Shown one piece after another: positions 43,196-50,870 of a DNA stretch of 64,000 nt (within the stretch, counting starts at the first letter, position 1; each line of letters starts with the position of its first letter). Location of the stretch: positions 1-64,000 of the forward strand of contig CAIFEZ010000020.1 in NCBI GenBank assembly GCA_903789595.1, read 5' to 3'. The stretch comes from an uncultured eubacterium 1-6. GTDB lineage: Bacteria; Bacillota; Clostridia; Lachnospirales; Lachnospiraceae. Under the pieces are notes generated by a model, which had not been told where the DNA came from, ran no database searches, and saw only the letters and a program-made list of their open reading frames with translations. A program made the position numbers and the translations under genes.

Positions 43196-44287
43196 TCAGC
43201 CTTCTCTGTGATAGCGTCTGTTATAATATTCCAGAGAATAGTGATAGAGCTCGTCCCTCGCGATATCCGTCTGCTTCGGATCTGTCATGTCCGTCATCAC
43301 GCTCGCCAGGATTCTGCCGTTTGCCCCGAAGTGATCTACAAAATCGCGCACGATTTTCCGGATTTCCTTTTCATCCGCCCCGTGCGGAATATCAATATCA
43401 AAGGCAAAGCTCATTTTCGTATTCCACCGATCAAACAATTCATCATAATCATTGGCCCGGTGCTGCGGATTCCAGTAATCCACTCCCATTTCGATCATTT
43501 CCGGAAGATACTGCCCGTTCTTTCCGCAGGAGTGCAGCTCCACGAAACGGCCGCTCTTCTTTACGAAATCATGCAGAAATTTCTTCTCATAGGGAAGCAG
43601 CTGCTCGTCAAACATCTTATTTGAGAAAAATCCCGCCCGCTCGGTTCCCCAGTCATCGTGATACAGAACGCCGTCCACGCGGCCATAATACGCGAAGACC
43701 TTCTGTGTCGTCTCGATCTTGTAGTCCGCCATTTTGTCAAAGAATTCCGCCAGAAGCTCCGGCTCTTCATAGAATGCCGTCAGCGATTCCGCAAAGGGAA
43801 TCAGCTCATGGAGTCTCTCGAAAATTCCTTCCGTACACTGATAGATATGGACGCGGTCCGGATCCAGGTCCTTCTGAATTTTTTCTCCATCCGACTTGAA
43901 ATCCACCTGAGAGATATCCGGCCACTCCAGCTCCTCCTTCCATCTCGAGAAATCTGAAATGGTCCTCGTTCCCGGTTTGGTGATCATCCCATTGATGCTG
44001 TCGACCATCTCCCAGTACACGCCCCACCAGTCATACCCGCTTACCTCCGGAACCGGATGCTCCTCTATCGCGTCCGGCCATATGGTATTTGATTCATAAA
44101 AATAGCAGGGAATCCAGTAGGGCTCCTCCCCCTTTACCGCCCGTATGTAATTTTCCTTTACGGAAACCGGTCTCCCGCCGATCGGCGGTTTCGGCTGCTG
44201 AATCAGCCAGGGAAAAGTCCCCGGAACCGCCCAGTGTCTGGTATAATCTCTCTCAGATGCTCTTTTCATATACTTTCCGATCGCCAT
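43196..44287 (-). CDS. Uroporphyrinogen decarboxylase (URO-D) family methyltransferase-like protein
   Basis: The fold is that of URO-D/MtaA/CmuA-type proteins, which transfer methyl groups between corrinoid proteins and thiols or tetrahydrofolate. Visible elements are GVLYHDDWGTE and the zinc-ligand-like VELHSCGKNG followed by MIEMGVDYWNPQH. It is 363 residues long, without heme genes nearby, so a true HemE role is unlikely. GGGAGA precedes the ATG. It lies just after a decayed MFS gene. A second URO-D-type gene and a PucR-like regulator are close, suggesting an inducible methyl-transfer or demethylation pathway. No corrinoid protein is in the window. Confidence 0.82.
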   Translation of the reverse strand: MAIGKYMKRASERDYTRHWAVPGTFPWLIQQPKPPIGGRPVSVKENYIRAVKGEEPYWIPCYFYESNTIWPDAIEEHPVPEVSGYDWWGVYWEMVDSINGMITKPGTRTISDFSRWKEELEWPDISQVDFKSDGEKIQKDLDPDRVHIYQCTEGIFERLHELIPFAESLTAFYEEPELLAEFFDKMADYKIETTQKVFAYYGRVDGVLYHDDWGTERAGFFSNKMFDEQLLPYEKKFLHDFVKKSGRFVELHSCGKNGQYLPEMIEMGVDYWNPQHRANDYDELFDRWNTKMSFAFDIDIPHGADEKEIRKIVRDFVDHFGANGRILASVMTDMTDPKQTDIARDELYHYSLEYYNRRYHREG

Positions 44288-44314
44288 AGTCTCCCTCTCT
44301 TCCCGCTCGTGCTT

Positions 44315-44599
44315 CTATTGAAATGCCGGCGCGACCCCGCCGATGAGCGCGATGACAGACGCAATAATCGCCAGCGTCCGATATTTTATCTTTCGTCCCA
44401 TAACTGCTCCGGCGAGAAATGTGCCGATGACGATAAACAATGTCGGAAGCGTCGAAATATATGAAATATACTCCGCCTTGTCCGGCCAGTGCTCCATAAA
44501 TGTCGCCATGGCAGGCGTCACAACCGTGATCGCCATAGAAACAAAATACAGGGTCATGATCGCCGCAAGCCCTGATCAGCGTACCTTTTTCTCTTCCAT
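44315..44599 (-). pseudogene. MFS transporter remnant with in-frame TGA
   Basis: GAGGAGG followed by an ATG at 44599 opens MEEKKVR, then a TGA, then in the same frame SGLAAIMTLYFVSMAITVV and two further hydrophobic segments with the MFS-like loop GAVMGRKIKYRTLA. The frame ends at a TAG after about 95 codons, so only about three of twelve helices remain. The good RBS and intact frame after the TGA suggest recent decay. Its position before the URO-D gene suggests it once carried the substrate of that pathway. Confidence 0.7.
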
Positions 44600-44746
44600 C
44601 TTTTTTCCTCCTCGCATCCTTGCAAAACCTTCTCATCACACCATGTTTTCCGAGGATTCCCGCCCTTCCGGACGGCCGGAATCATGCGCGCCTCTGTTTC
44701 GGACCGCCGGAAATACAAACTTCCCTTTCTTCAAATACTCAGAATA

Positions 44747-44809
44747 TCTGTTCAGCCCCATTCTCGAGAACCTGCGGTTCTCTCGATGTGAGGAGTCCGG
44801 GAATCTTCG
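44747..44809 (+). repeat. R4 family repeat
   Basis: CTGTTCAGCCCCATTCTCGA then GAACCTGCGGTTCTCTCGATG, with a GAGAACC/GGTTCTC hairpin. It is closely similar to 48606-48670 and, inverted, to 55812-55857. It lies in the 450-bp divergent spacer, which holds no gene. Confidence 0.75.
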
Positions 44810-44975
44810 GCTCATAACTACATATTAAAAAAAAACGACGTTCTGAGACAGATGCTCCCGGCACAAGAATACCGGTTTAAAAATTTTGAATTTTGTGCTC
44901 GAAAAAGACGAAAAATGACAAATTCCGGATACAGTCCGATGCCCGCGAAAGAGAAGTACGAAAAAACACCGGAAA

Positions 44976-44984
44976 TGTTATACT
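44976..44984 (+). promoter_or_regulatory. Extended -10 of the PucR-like regulator
   Basis: TGTTATACT is an extended -10 about 65 nt before the start codon. A small CCGTTT/AAACGG hairpin follows in the leader. Confidence 0.5.
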
Positions 44985-45050
44985 AAAAAAAACCGTTTAT
45001 GAAAACGGCAGCTATTGTAATTCAATATTTTTCGAAGGGACTTTGATATT

Positions 45051-46532
45051 ATGAAACTTAGCATGTGGATGATAGCCAACCGGCTCTCCCCATTAATGGA
45101 TGTCAGGACAAACATCCGCCAGGACGCCGCTCCTGTGCTCAAAAGTGCCAGACTCGTCTATTCCACAAACTGCGTCCATGTCTATCAGGAGGGGGATCAC
45201 GTGGTCTGCAGCGGAGAAGGCGATACGATCTGTCTGTATGATGTAACCGCAAAGGAAGCCTTTGAAATCATACAGGATGTCTTTGATTTTTATCAGGACT
45301 GGGAAGATGATATCCAGAAGGCGGTTCAGAGAAATGATTTTCAGAAGATCGTTGATTCCAGCGAGCTCCTGATACAGAACCCGATGAATATACAGGATGC
45401 GAACAACAAGCTGCTCGCGATCAGCAGGCATCCGGACCCGGCAGCCGTAGACGCGGAGTGGGAGTATATCAGCCGGTACGGCTACTCCTCTCTGAACGCC
45501 GTCAAGGCCTTCGACCTCTCCAACAGTGGCATTGATTTCACCAGGCGCGGCGCGCACCGCTTCACCCCTGCCGACTGCCCGTCGCTGAAATACGGAGGTA
45601 TCGCCTACATTCTGCAGCTGAACGGAGTCGAATGCGGCAGAATGACCGTTCTCGAAATGATCCGCCCCACGAATCCGGGAGACTGCCAGGTCCTGGACCG
45701 GATCGCGCAGTACCTGGAGCCTGTGCTCGGCACAATCACACTCTCCGGAACCGACCAGCCTCATTTCAACGCTCTGTACAGTCTGATTTTCCATCGGACC
45801 TATGACCCCAGGGAGCTTCAGATGCAGCTGACCTATCAGCAATGGACCGAAAATGACTATTTTCAGATGCTTCTGATACAGCCTGATTCTCTGCAGAATT
45901 CCTTCCGCTCCGTTGAAATTCTGTACGGAATTCTTCAGCACAATCTTCCAAGCTGCGTGGTGTTGCGGAAAGATCCATACATTCTTGTGCTTTCGAATCA
46001 GATTCTCGAAGGGAAACAGAGTCTGATGGACTTTCTCGACGCGCTCCACAAAAGCAACCGGATTCGTGCCTCCTTCAGCCTTGGTGCGCAGGGAACGGCG
46101 GAGATTCCGTGGATGCTGAATCAGTGTCTTTTCGGACTGAAAGACGCGCAGATAAAGACCCCCGACCGATGGCTCACCGGATTCCGCAGCCATGCCGTCG
46201 ATTACATTCTGTTCTTTGCGGACAAAAATGAGCGGGTGCACGCCTGCCACCCGCTGATCCGAAGGCTTTGGAATGACCGTGAAGCAAACGGCGACGAGAT
46301 CTTTCAGACGCTCCTGACCTATCTGGACAATGAGCGCTCGGTCAGCAAGACCTCCGCCGCCCTCTTCACCCATCGCAACACCGTTATGTACCGGATCCGG
46401 AAATTACAGGATATCTGTCCCGTCGACCTGAATGATCCCGAGACAAGATACTATCTGCGCCTCTCAATGGAGATCCTGTCTTCTCCGGTCCGGCTGCACG
46501 CGGAGTCCTTCACCGGACCCGACTGTTCCTGA
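45051..46532 (+). CDS. PucR-type transcriptional regulator
   Basis: The C-terminal 60 residues are the PucR/CdaR helix-turn-helix (TSAALFTHRNTVMYRIRKLQDI, then DPETRYYLRLSMEIL). The rest of the 493 residues is a sensory region resembling GGDEF-like and PucR N-terminal domains. PucR regulators usually activate catabolic genes when their substrate is present. It is divergent from one URO-D gene and convergent with another, and is the likely regulator of both. AAGGGA precedes the ATG at about 11 nt. Confidence 0.86.
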   Translation: MKLSMWMIANRLSPLMDVRTNIRQDAAPVLKSARLVYSTNCVHVYQEGDHVVCSGEGDTICLYDVTAKEAFEIIQDVFDFYQDWEDDIQKAVQRNDFQKIVDSSELLIQNPMNIQDANNKLLAISRHPDPAAVDAEWEYISRYGYSSLNAVKAFDLSNSGIDFTRRGAHRFTPADCPSLKYGGIAYILQLNGVECGRMTVLEMIRPTNPGDCQVLDRIAQYLEPVLGTITLSGTDQPHFNALYSLIFHRTYDPRELQMQLTYQQWTENDYFQMLLIQPDSLQNSFRSVEILYGILQHNLPSCVVLRKDPYILVLSNQILEGKQSLMDFLDALHKSNRIRASFSLGAQGTAEIPWMLNQCLFGLKDAQIKTPDRWLTGFRSHAVDYILFFADKNERVHACHPLIRRLWNDREANGDEIFQTLLTYLDNERSVSKTSAALFTHRNTVMYRIRKLQDICPVDLNDPETRYYLRLSMEILSSPVRLHAESFTGPDCS

Positions 46533-46616
46533 AATTCGCATCATGTCCGACTGCTCTGAAAATCCGCGGCAGATCTGCAGTGAATCATAATAAATCCCCG
46601 GCGGGTCCGCATACGG

Positions 46617-47663
46617 TCAGAACATAATCTGGATCGGCTCTCTCGCCGCTTCCAGCTGTTCCTTCGTAAATCCGTACTTTTCTTCATTGATCTTGTCGAT
46701 GATATCCGACATGCTCTGGTATACGCCCGGGAATACGGATCCGGGGCCGCCCTGCGCAATACAAGGGATAAAGTACCTGGTTCCGTCCTCCTGAAGCGTC
46801 TTCCGGATTACCGCCTCGTTGTTCTCGTCCGTCCAGCCCTCAAAGTCTACCAGATGGTTCTCGATTCCTCCCATGAAGGTGATCTTTCCGTCTGTCTCTT
46901 TGAGCAGCTTCGGAATATCATTCGTAGAAAAGCAGCCCTGCCATACATCGATTCCCATCTCGATCATATCCGGTACCAGTGTCGCGGCATAGCTGTCAGA
47001 ATGATGGAAGATATATTTGACTCCGTGATCATGATAGTATCCGTAGATCTCCTTGTACGGCTCCACGAAGAACTCCTCGAACATCGACGGGCTCATGAAT
47101 GTACTCTTCTGACTGCCCCAGTCATCATGATGGAAAATTGCTTCCGGGTGAAGATGATCGCAGATTCCTTCCGCAAGGCGAAGCTCAAACTCCGTCAGCA
47201 TCTTGATCATATCATGGAGCTCATCCGGAGACTCGTACATCGCCATCAGCGTGTCATCGATTTTGCACATATGATGGCACTGCTCGAACACGCCGGGAGC
47301 GACAAAGGTCGCCTTCATCGCCTTGTCGCCGACGGCTTCGTACATTTCCTTACATCTGCCCCATTCCTCATCCGTGAAATTCGTATCCGGAACCTTTACA
47401 TAATCCTGCCAGTGATCAATATCCTTTACGAGAACGTGTTCCGCGTCCTGCACCGGAAACGCCCCTGGCGTGTTCTTCGGAAACGCATTGTATACGCCCC
47501 ATGCATTCGGAATCGCGTCCTTTACCTCTGTTCCCTTCTGTACCATCGGCGAACGGAACATAAACGGATGAAACAGAAGCGCCAGTCCCTCGTACTGGTT
47601 CACAATCCGGTCCGGCTTTCCTCCCTCAATCGTTTCGATCAGATTCTCACGCGCTGTCAACAT
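46617..47663 (-). CDS. URO-D family methyltransferase-like protein, variant without Cys ligand
   Basis: The protein has the URO-D/MtaA-type barrel (IFHHDDWGSQKSTFMSP, MIEMGIDVWQGCFSTND). In place of the usual His-x-Cys zinc motif it reads IFHHSDSYAATL, so the canonical zinc-thiol chemistry may be absent. Length is 348 residues. GGGAGGT is spaced 7 nt from the ATG. It resembles but does not duplicate the 43196 gene. Its substrate is unknown. A bidirectional terminator lies upstream at 47825-47856, so it is transcribed on its own. Confidence 0.82.
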   Translation of the reverse strand: MLTARENLIETIEGGKPDRIVNQYEGLALLFHPFMFRSPMVQKGTEVKDAIPNAWGVYNAFPKNTPGAFPVQDAEHVLVKDIDHWQDYVKVPDTNFTDEEWGRCKEMYEAVGDKAMKATFVAPGVFEQCHHMCKIDDTLMAMYESPDELHDMIKMLTEFELRLAEGICDHLHPEAIFHHDDWGSQKSTFMSPSMFEEFFVEPYKEIYGYYHDHGVKYIFHHSDSYAATLVPDMIEMGIDVWQGCFSTNDIPKLLKETDGKITFMGGIENHLVDFEGWTDENNEAVIRKTLQEDGTRYFIPCIAQGGPGSVFPGVYQSMSDIIDKINEEKYGFTKEQLEAAREPIQIMF

Positions 47664-47824
47664 ATCGCATACCTCCCTTTTCCTGCTGTTTTTGCGGCCC
47701 TGCTGCCTTTTGCGGCACTCCGGTCTCTCACAGCAACGTTGTCTTCGCTGCGCTCAGCCGCATCATAAGCTGTATACATCTACTATATGTGCTCCGCGCG
47801 CGATTTCCCATGTGATATCTACAC

Positions 47825-47856
47825 AAAAAAAGAGCGGCAATGCCGCTCCTTTTTTG
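47825..47856. terminator. Bidirectional terminator
   Basis: AAAAAAAGAGCGGC-aat-GCCGCTCcTTTTTTTG, a perfect stem with A and T runs on both sides. It ends the desulfoferrodoxin transcript on the minus strand. Confidence 0.9.
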
Positions 47857-47863
47857 TGCCGTT

Positions 47864-47960
47864 CTGCTTCCGGCAACAAATCTCTGATATCTGCCGTCCT
47901 GCTCCCGGCAACGAATCCCCGGTATGTGCCGGCCAGCTTTCGGTATCAGATCTCTGCCTT
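47864..47960. repeat. 35-bp tandem repeat reaching the desulfoferrodoxin stop
   Basis: CTGCTTCCGGCAACAAATC recurs at 35-bp spacing (47864, 47899), with a diverged third unit overlapping the 3' end of the desulfoferrodoxin gene. Confidence 0.65.
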
Positions 47961-48323
47961 CCAGAGTCCGTGGAGATTGCAATACTCATAGGCCGCAACC
48001 GGCTCCTCTCCGTCCGCAAGCGCGAAAACCGCCTCCGGCTTGTCTCCCGGCTTCAGATCTCTCTTCTGGAATCCGTTCTTCGTCTCCAGGATGATCCACT
48101 GGATATAATGCTCCTCCATCATCGGATGTGCAACACTTCCCACCCTGACCGTAACCGTTCCGTTCTCAACACTGACAACCGGCACATGCTTCTCCGTCGC
48201 CGCGTCGGTCGTGTTCGGTGTCAGCTCCTTCATTGTCTCGCCGCAGCACTTCGGCGTGCATGCTGTCTTCTCCGTCAGAAAAGTAATGAAATTTCCGCAT
48301 CCTTCGCATCTGTAAAATAGCAT
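47946..48323 (-). CDS. dfx: Desulfoferrodoxin (superoxide reductase, two-iron class)
   Basis: This enzyme reduces superoxide to peroxide in anaerobes. The N-terminal desulforedoxin-like site has CEGC and PKCCGE cysteines. The C-terminal SOR site has its His ligands in EKHVPVV and HPMMEEHYIQWI, and Cys and His in EYCNLHGLW. Start: ATG at 48323 (MLFYRCEGCGN), with AAGGAGG at about 11 nt. The track's 18-residue extension is rejected. It indicates an oxygen-sensitive anaerobe. Confidence 0.93.
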   Translation of the reverse strand: MLFYRCEGCGNFITFLTEKTACTPKCCGETMKELTPNTTDAATEKHVPVVSVENGTVTVRVGSVAHPMMEEHYIQWIILETKNGFQKRDLKPGDKPEAVFALADGEEPVAAYEYCNLHGLWKAEI

Positions 48324-48605
48324 TTCTGTCTCAGCCTCCTTAAACCCGTCTGCCCGCCCTGATGCGGGACAGACCATTATCCTTGAAAAGAAGTATTCAA
48401 GCTGCTTCTTTCATCATACACGAAACAGAAACCATACACAAGCAAATTTTCTGTAAAATTTGCTGTCGCTTCCGCTGTTCACGCACAACTATCAGAAAAA
48501 CAGATCCTGATGCAGATATGCCTGAAAAGCGCCGCATACGGTGTTACCCGCGGATTGCACCGCGCCTCGTGCGCCCGCATTCCTGCAGGTATTACCATTT
48601 GCTGT

Positions 48606-48670
48606 CTGTTCGGCACCTCAATCTCGAGAACCTGCGGTTCTCTCAATATGAGGATGCCGGAAGCCTTCGG
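48606..48670 (+). repeat. R4 family repeat overlapping the DUF1284 gene end
   Basis: Over 60 bp are nearly identical to 44747-44809. The repeat runs antisense to the gene and supplies its last roughly 17 codons and stop. Confidence 0.75.
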
Positions 48671-49100
48671 CCGTCTCTTTTCCGAGAATTCTGCTCCTGC
48701 ACAGGCTGACCGGATACCAGCTGCAGGTTCCGCATATGGAGGCGAGTCTCTCCTCTGTCATGTGCTCGTCTACGAACCGGATGAGATCCTGATAATTGTA
48801 GACCTCTCCCTCCTTCAGTCCGAAGAAATCCATGACCTTCCGGTCAAACGCGGTCACCTTCTCATCACTCATACAATGCTTCGGATCCGCCAGATTCGGG
48901 CATGCTGCGCAGATGTCATCCGGATGAAGGGTGATTCGCACCCGGAATCCCTCTTCCTGCCGCATGCGCGTCACGTAATCGGTCATCCTTCTCACAAACT
49001 TCTCATCATAGCCCTTTCCCTCATATCCCTGTGTGCACAGAAGATGGTGCGGGCGAAGTCTCATATCTTCCAAATCAGCCTTCCGTCCGTCCGTCTCCAT
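48618..49100 (-). CDS. DUF1284 domain protein
   Basis: The family signature RLRPHHLLCTQGYEGKGY opens the domain, followed by HPDDICAACPN and ICGTCSWYPVSLC, whose cysteines suggest an iron-sulfur or metal site. Function is unknown. Start: ATG at 49100, with GGAG and AAGGAG upstream. The C-terminal tail (SRILGKETAEGF...) is read from an R4 repeat, and in the family the protein normally ends near the last cysteine, so the tail is probably acquired. The gene lies before the desulfoferrodoxin gene in the same direction. Confidence 0.85.
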   Translation of the reverse strand: METDGRKADLEDMRLRPHHLLCTQGYEGKGYDEKFVRRMTDYVTRMRQEEGFRVRITLHPDDICAACPNLADPKHCMSDEKVTAFDRKVMDFFGLKEGEVYNYQDLIRFVDEHMTEERLASICGTCSWYPVSLCRSRILGKETAEGFRHPHIERTAGSRD

Positions 49101-49137
49101 AAACTCTCCGCTCCTTTGTCTGTAATAAGGCATGCGC

Positions 49138-49157
49138 GTTTTCGAAGCGCTGATACG
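49138..49157. repeat. R2 terminus remnant at bioY stop
   Basis: GCGTTTTCGAAGCGCTGATA resembles the R2 terminus GCGTTTTCGAAGAGCTTATA and abuts the bioY stop codon. Confidence 0.4.
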
Positions 49158-49763
49158 CTAAACAGCAGCCGTACGTCTGACCTCCAGAACGTGTGCCTTC
49201 TCAAGAGAACGCTTCAGTACCGGTCCGAGAATCAGCACAAGGACCGCCTTGAGAATCGATGTCGGGATAAAGGGAATCACACATGCCGTGAGCGCCGTGG
49301 CCAGATTTGCCTGTGACACCGCCATAAACCACAGAGATCCCACCGCATAGTTTACTGTGTAGCCGACCACAACTCCGATCAGCAGTCCCGCGCTGGAGAA
49401 GATTTTTCTGGCCCGCGGACCCGCCGACGCAGAAAGCCGCGTGCCGATTTCGTCGCCGAGACCGGTAAACAGCGCAATCAGCGGGAAAGAGACAAGAAAG
49501 CCTCCCGTCATGCCCATGATCACGCCGATTCCTCCTGTCCATCCGGCAAACACCGGAACTCCGACCGCGCCGATCAGAATATAGATCAGCGTCGACCAGA
49601 ATCCCTTTCTCGAACCCAGAATCGCGCCCGCAAGCGCGACGATTAACGTCTGCAGAGTCATGGGAACGCCGCCCGGAAGCGGGATGCTGAACTGCCCCAC
49701 AATACTGATGATCGCCGCAAAAACGGCAATCAGACAAAGATCCTTCACTGTATTTCTCTTCAT
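49158..49763 (-). CDS. bioY: Biotin transporter BioY (ECF S component)
   Basis: BioY is the substrate-binding membrane subunit for biotin uptake through the ECF transporter. About six helices with PLPGGVPMTLQTLIVALAGAILG, GGFLVSFPLIAL and FIPTSILKAVLVL are typical. Length is 201 residues. The energising EcfT/EcfA genes are not in the window, so it probably uses the shared module. The upstream palindrome overlapping the -35 box indicates repression by BirA when biotin is sufficient. Confidence 0.95.
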   Translation of the reverse strand: MKRNTVKDLCLIAVFAAIISIVGQFSIPLPGGVPMTLQTLIVALAGAILGSRKGFWSTLIYILIGAVGVPVFAGWTGGIGVIMGMTGGFLVSFPLIALFTGLGDEIGTRLSASAGPRARKIFSSAGLLIGVVVGYTVNYAVGSLWFMAVSQANLATALTACVIPFIPTSILKAVLVLILGPVLKRSLEKAHVLEVRRTAAV

Positions 49764-49861
49764 TGTTTATTCTCCTCCTGCAAGCGATGCGAAAGCCGCA
49801 AAGCAGCGCAGCACGGATAACTGATACATACCGCAGCCCCGCATGAGACTTTATCGTATTG

Positions 49862-49915
49862 AGTATAAAATCACAGGAGGACATTGTCAACCTAATATAT
49901 CTTTCAGGTTGACAA
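49862..49915 (-). promoter_or_regulatory. bioY promoter with BirA-type operator
   Basis: The palindrome TTGTCAACC-N14-GGTTGACAA (49884-49915) matches the biotin-operator pattern of Firmicutes. On the minus strand TTGACA (49885-49890) and TATACT (49862-49867) are spaced 17 nt, so the operator covers the -35 element. Confidence 0.85.
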
Positions 49916-49931
49916 TATGTGGCAATCCATG

Positions 49932-50176
49932 TAACTGTTCACACACAACTAACAAGGCAAGGATTTCACAGCACCTTTGCCTGAGCATTACTGGCTGTTA
50001 AAAGTTTTATCCGTAAATCCTTCATGGAATGAACAGCGAGGACTGTTTGACGAAGGCGCTCGCGCCTGAGGAGTTCCGCAGCTTCAATAAATAAGGATAA
50101 AACTTTGTTACAGCCAGTTTGCGAATGGCAACAGGGCTGTGAAATTCCTGCCTTTCAGATATCCTGTGAAGAGCAA
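49932..50176. repeat. R1 element, 245 bp
   Basis: This copy is nearly identical over its whole length to 35113-35357 and has the same orientation and length. It fills the spacer between the divergently placed bioY promoter and the end of the response regulator gene. I see no clear direct repeats at its ends. Confidence 0.85.
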
Positions 50177-50183
50177 TGACAAT

Positions 50184-50870
50184 TCAGATCTTGAATCGGT
50201 ATCCGACGCCCCATATCGTCTCAATATACTGGGGCTTTGCCGTATTAAACTCGATTTTTTCCCGGATCTTCTTGATATGCACCGTAACGGTCGCAATATC
50301 TCCCACAGAATCCATGTTCCAGATCTCCCGGAACAGCTCCTCCTTGGTAAACACATGATTCGGGTGTTCCGCCAGAAAGGTGAGGAGATCGAATTCCTTA
50401 TTGGTGAAAGACTTCTCCTCGCCGTTAACCCAGACCCTTCTGGCCGTCTTGTCGATCCGGATCCCCCGGATCTCAACAATGTCATTCTTGGGCTGGCTGC
50501 TCAGCAGACGGTCATACCGCGCCATGTGCGCCTTGACCCGCGCCACCATCTCGCTCGGTGAAAACGGCTTCGTCATATAATCGTCCGCACCCAGTCCGAG
50601 TCCGCGAATCTTGTCGATGTCGTCCTTTTTCGCCGAGACAATGATGATCGGTGCGTTCTTTTGCTCACGGATCTGCCTGCAGATCTCAAATCCGTCCACA
50701 ACCGGAAGCATAAGGTCAAGGATGTACAGGTCATAATCGTTCTCAAGCGCCTTCTTCAGCCCCTTGTCTCCCTCGTTCTCAATGTCCACCTCAAAGCCCG
50801 AAAGCTCCAGATAATCCTTCTCCAGCTCTGCAATGGATTCTTCATCTTCAATGATCAGAATTTTGCTCAT
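50184..50870 (-). CDS. OmpR-family response regulator
   Basis: The receiver domain has the phospho-acceptor Asp in LYILDLMLPVVDG and the switch Lys in DYMTKPFSPSE. The C-terminal winged helix (KSFTNKEFDLLTFLAEHPNHVFTKEEL, GVGYRF) is of the OmpR/PhoB type. Length 228 residues. It overlaps the start of its kinase partner's end by 23 nt, so the pair is co-translated. The signal sensed is unknown. Confidence 0.94.
   Translation of the reverse strand: MSKILIIEDEESIAELEKDYLELSGFEVDIENEGDKGLKKALENDYDLYILDLMLPVVDGFEICRQIREQKNAPIIIVSAKKDDIDKIRGLGLGADDYMTKPFSPSEMVARVKAHMARYDRLLSSQPKNDIVEIRGIRIDKTARRVWVNGEEKSFTNKEFDLLTFLAEHPNHVFTKEELFREIWNMDSVGDIATVTVHIKKIREKIEFNTAKPQYIETIWGVGYRFKI

Noticed and set aside
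43196-44287. HemE (uroporphyrinogen decarboxylase of heme synthesis)
   Set aside because: No heme genes are near, two divergent paralogues lie with a PucR regulator, and the zinc-site motif fits methyltransferases better.
44570-44599. Selenocysteine or pyrrolysine readthrough at the in-frame stop
   Set aside because: Pyrrolysine uses UAG, not UGA. No SECIS-like structure is evident and the gene is truncated anyway, so a nonsense mutation is simpler.
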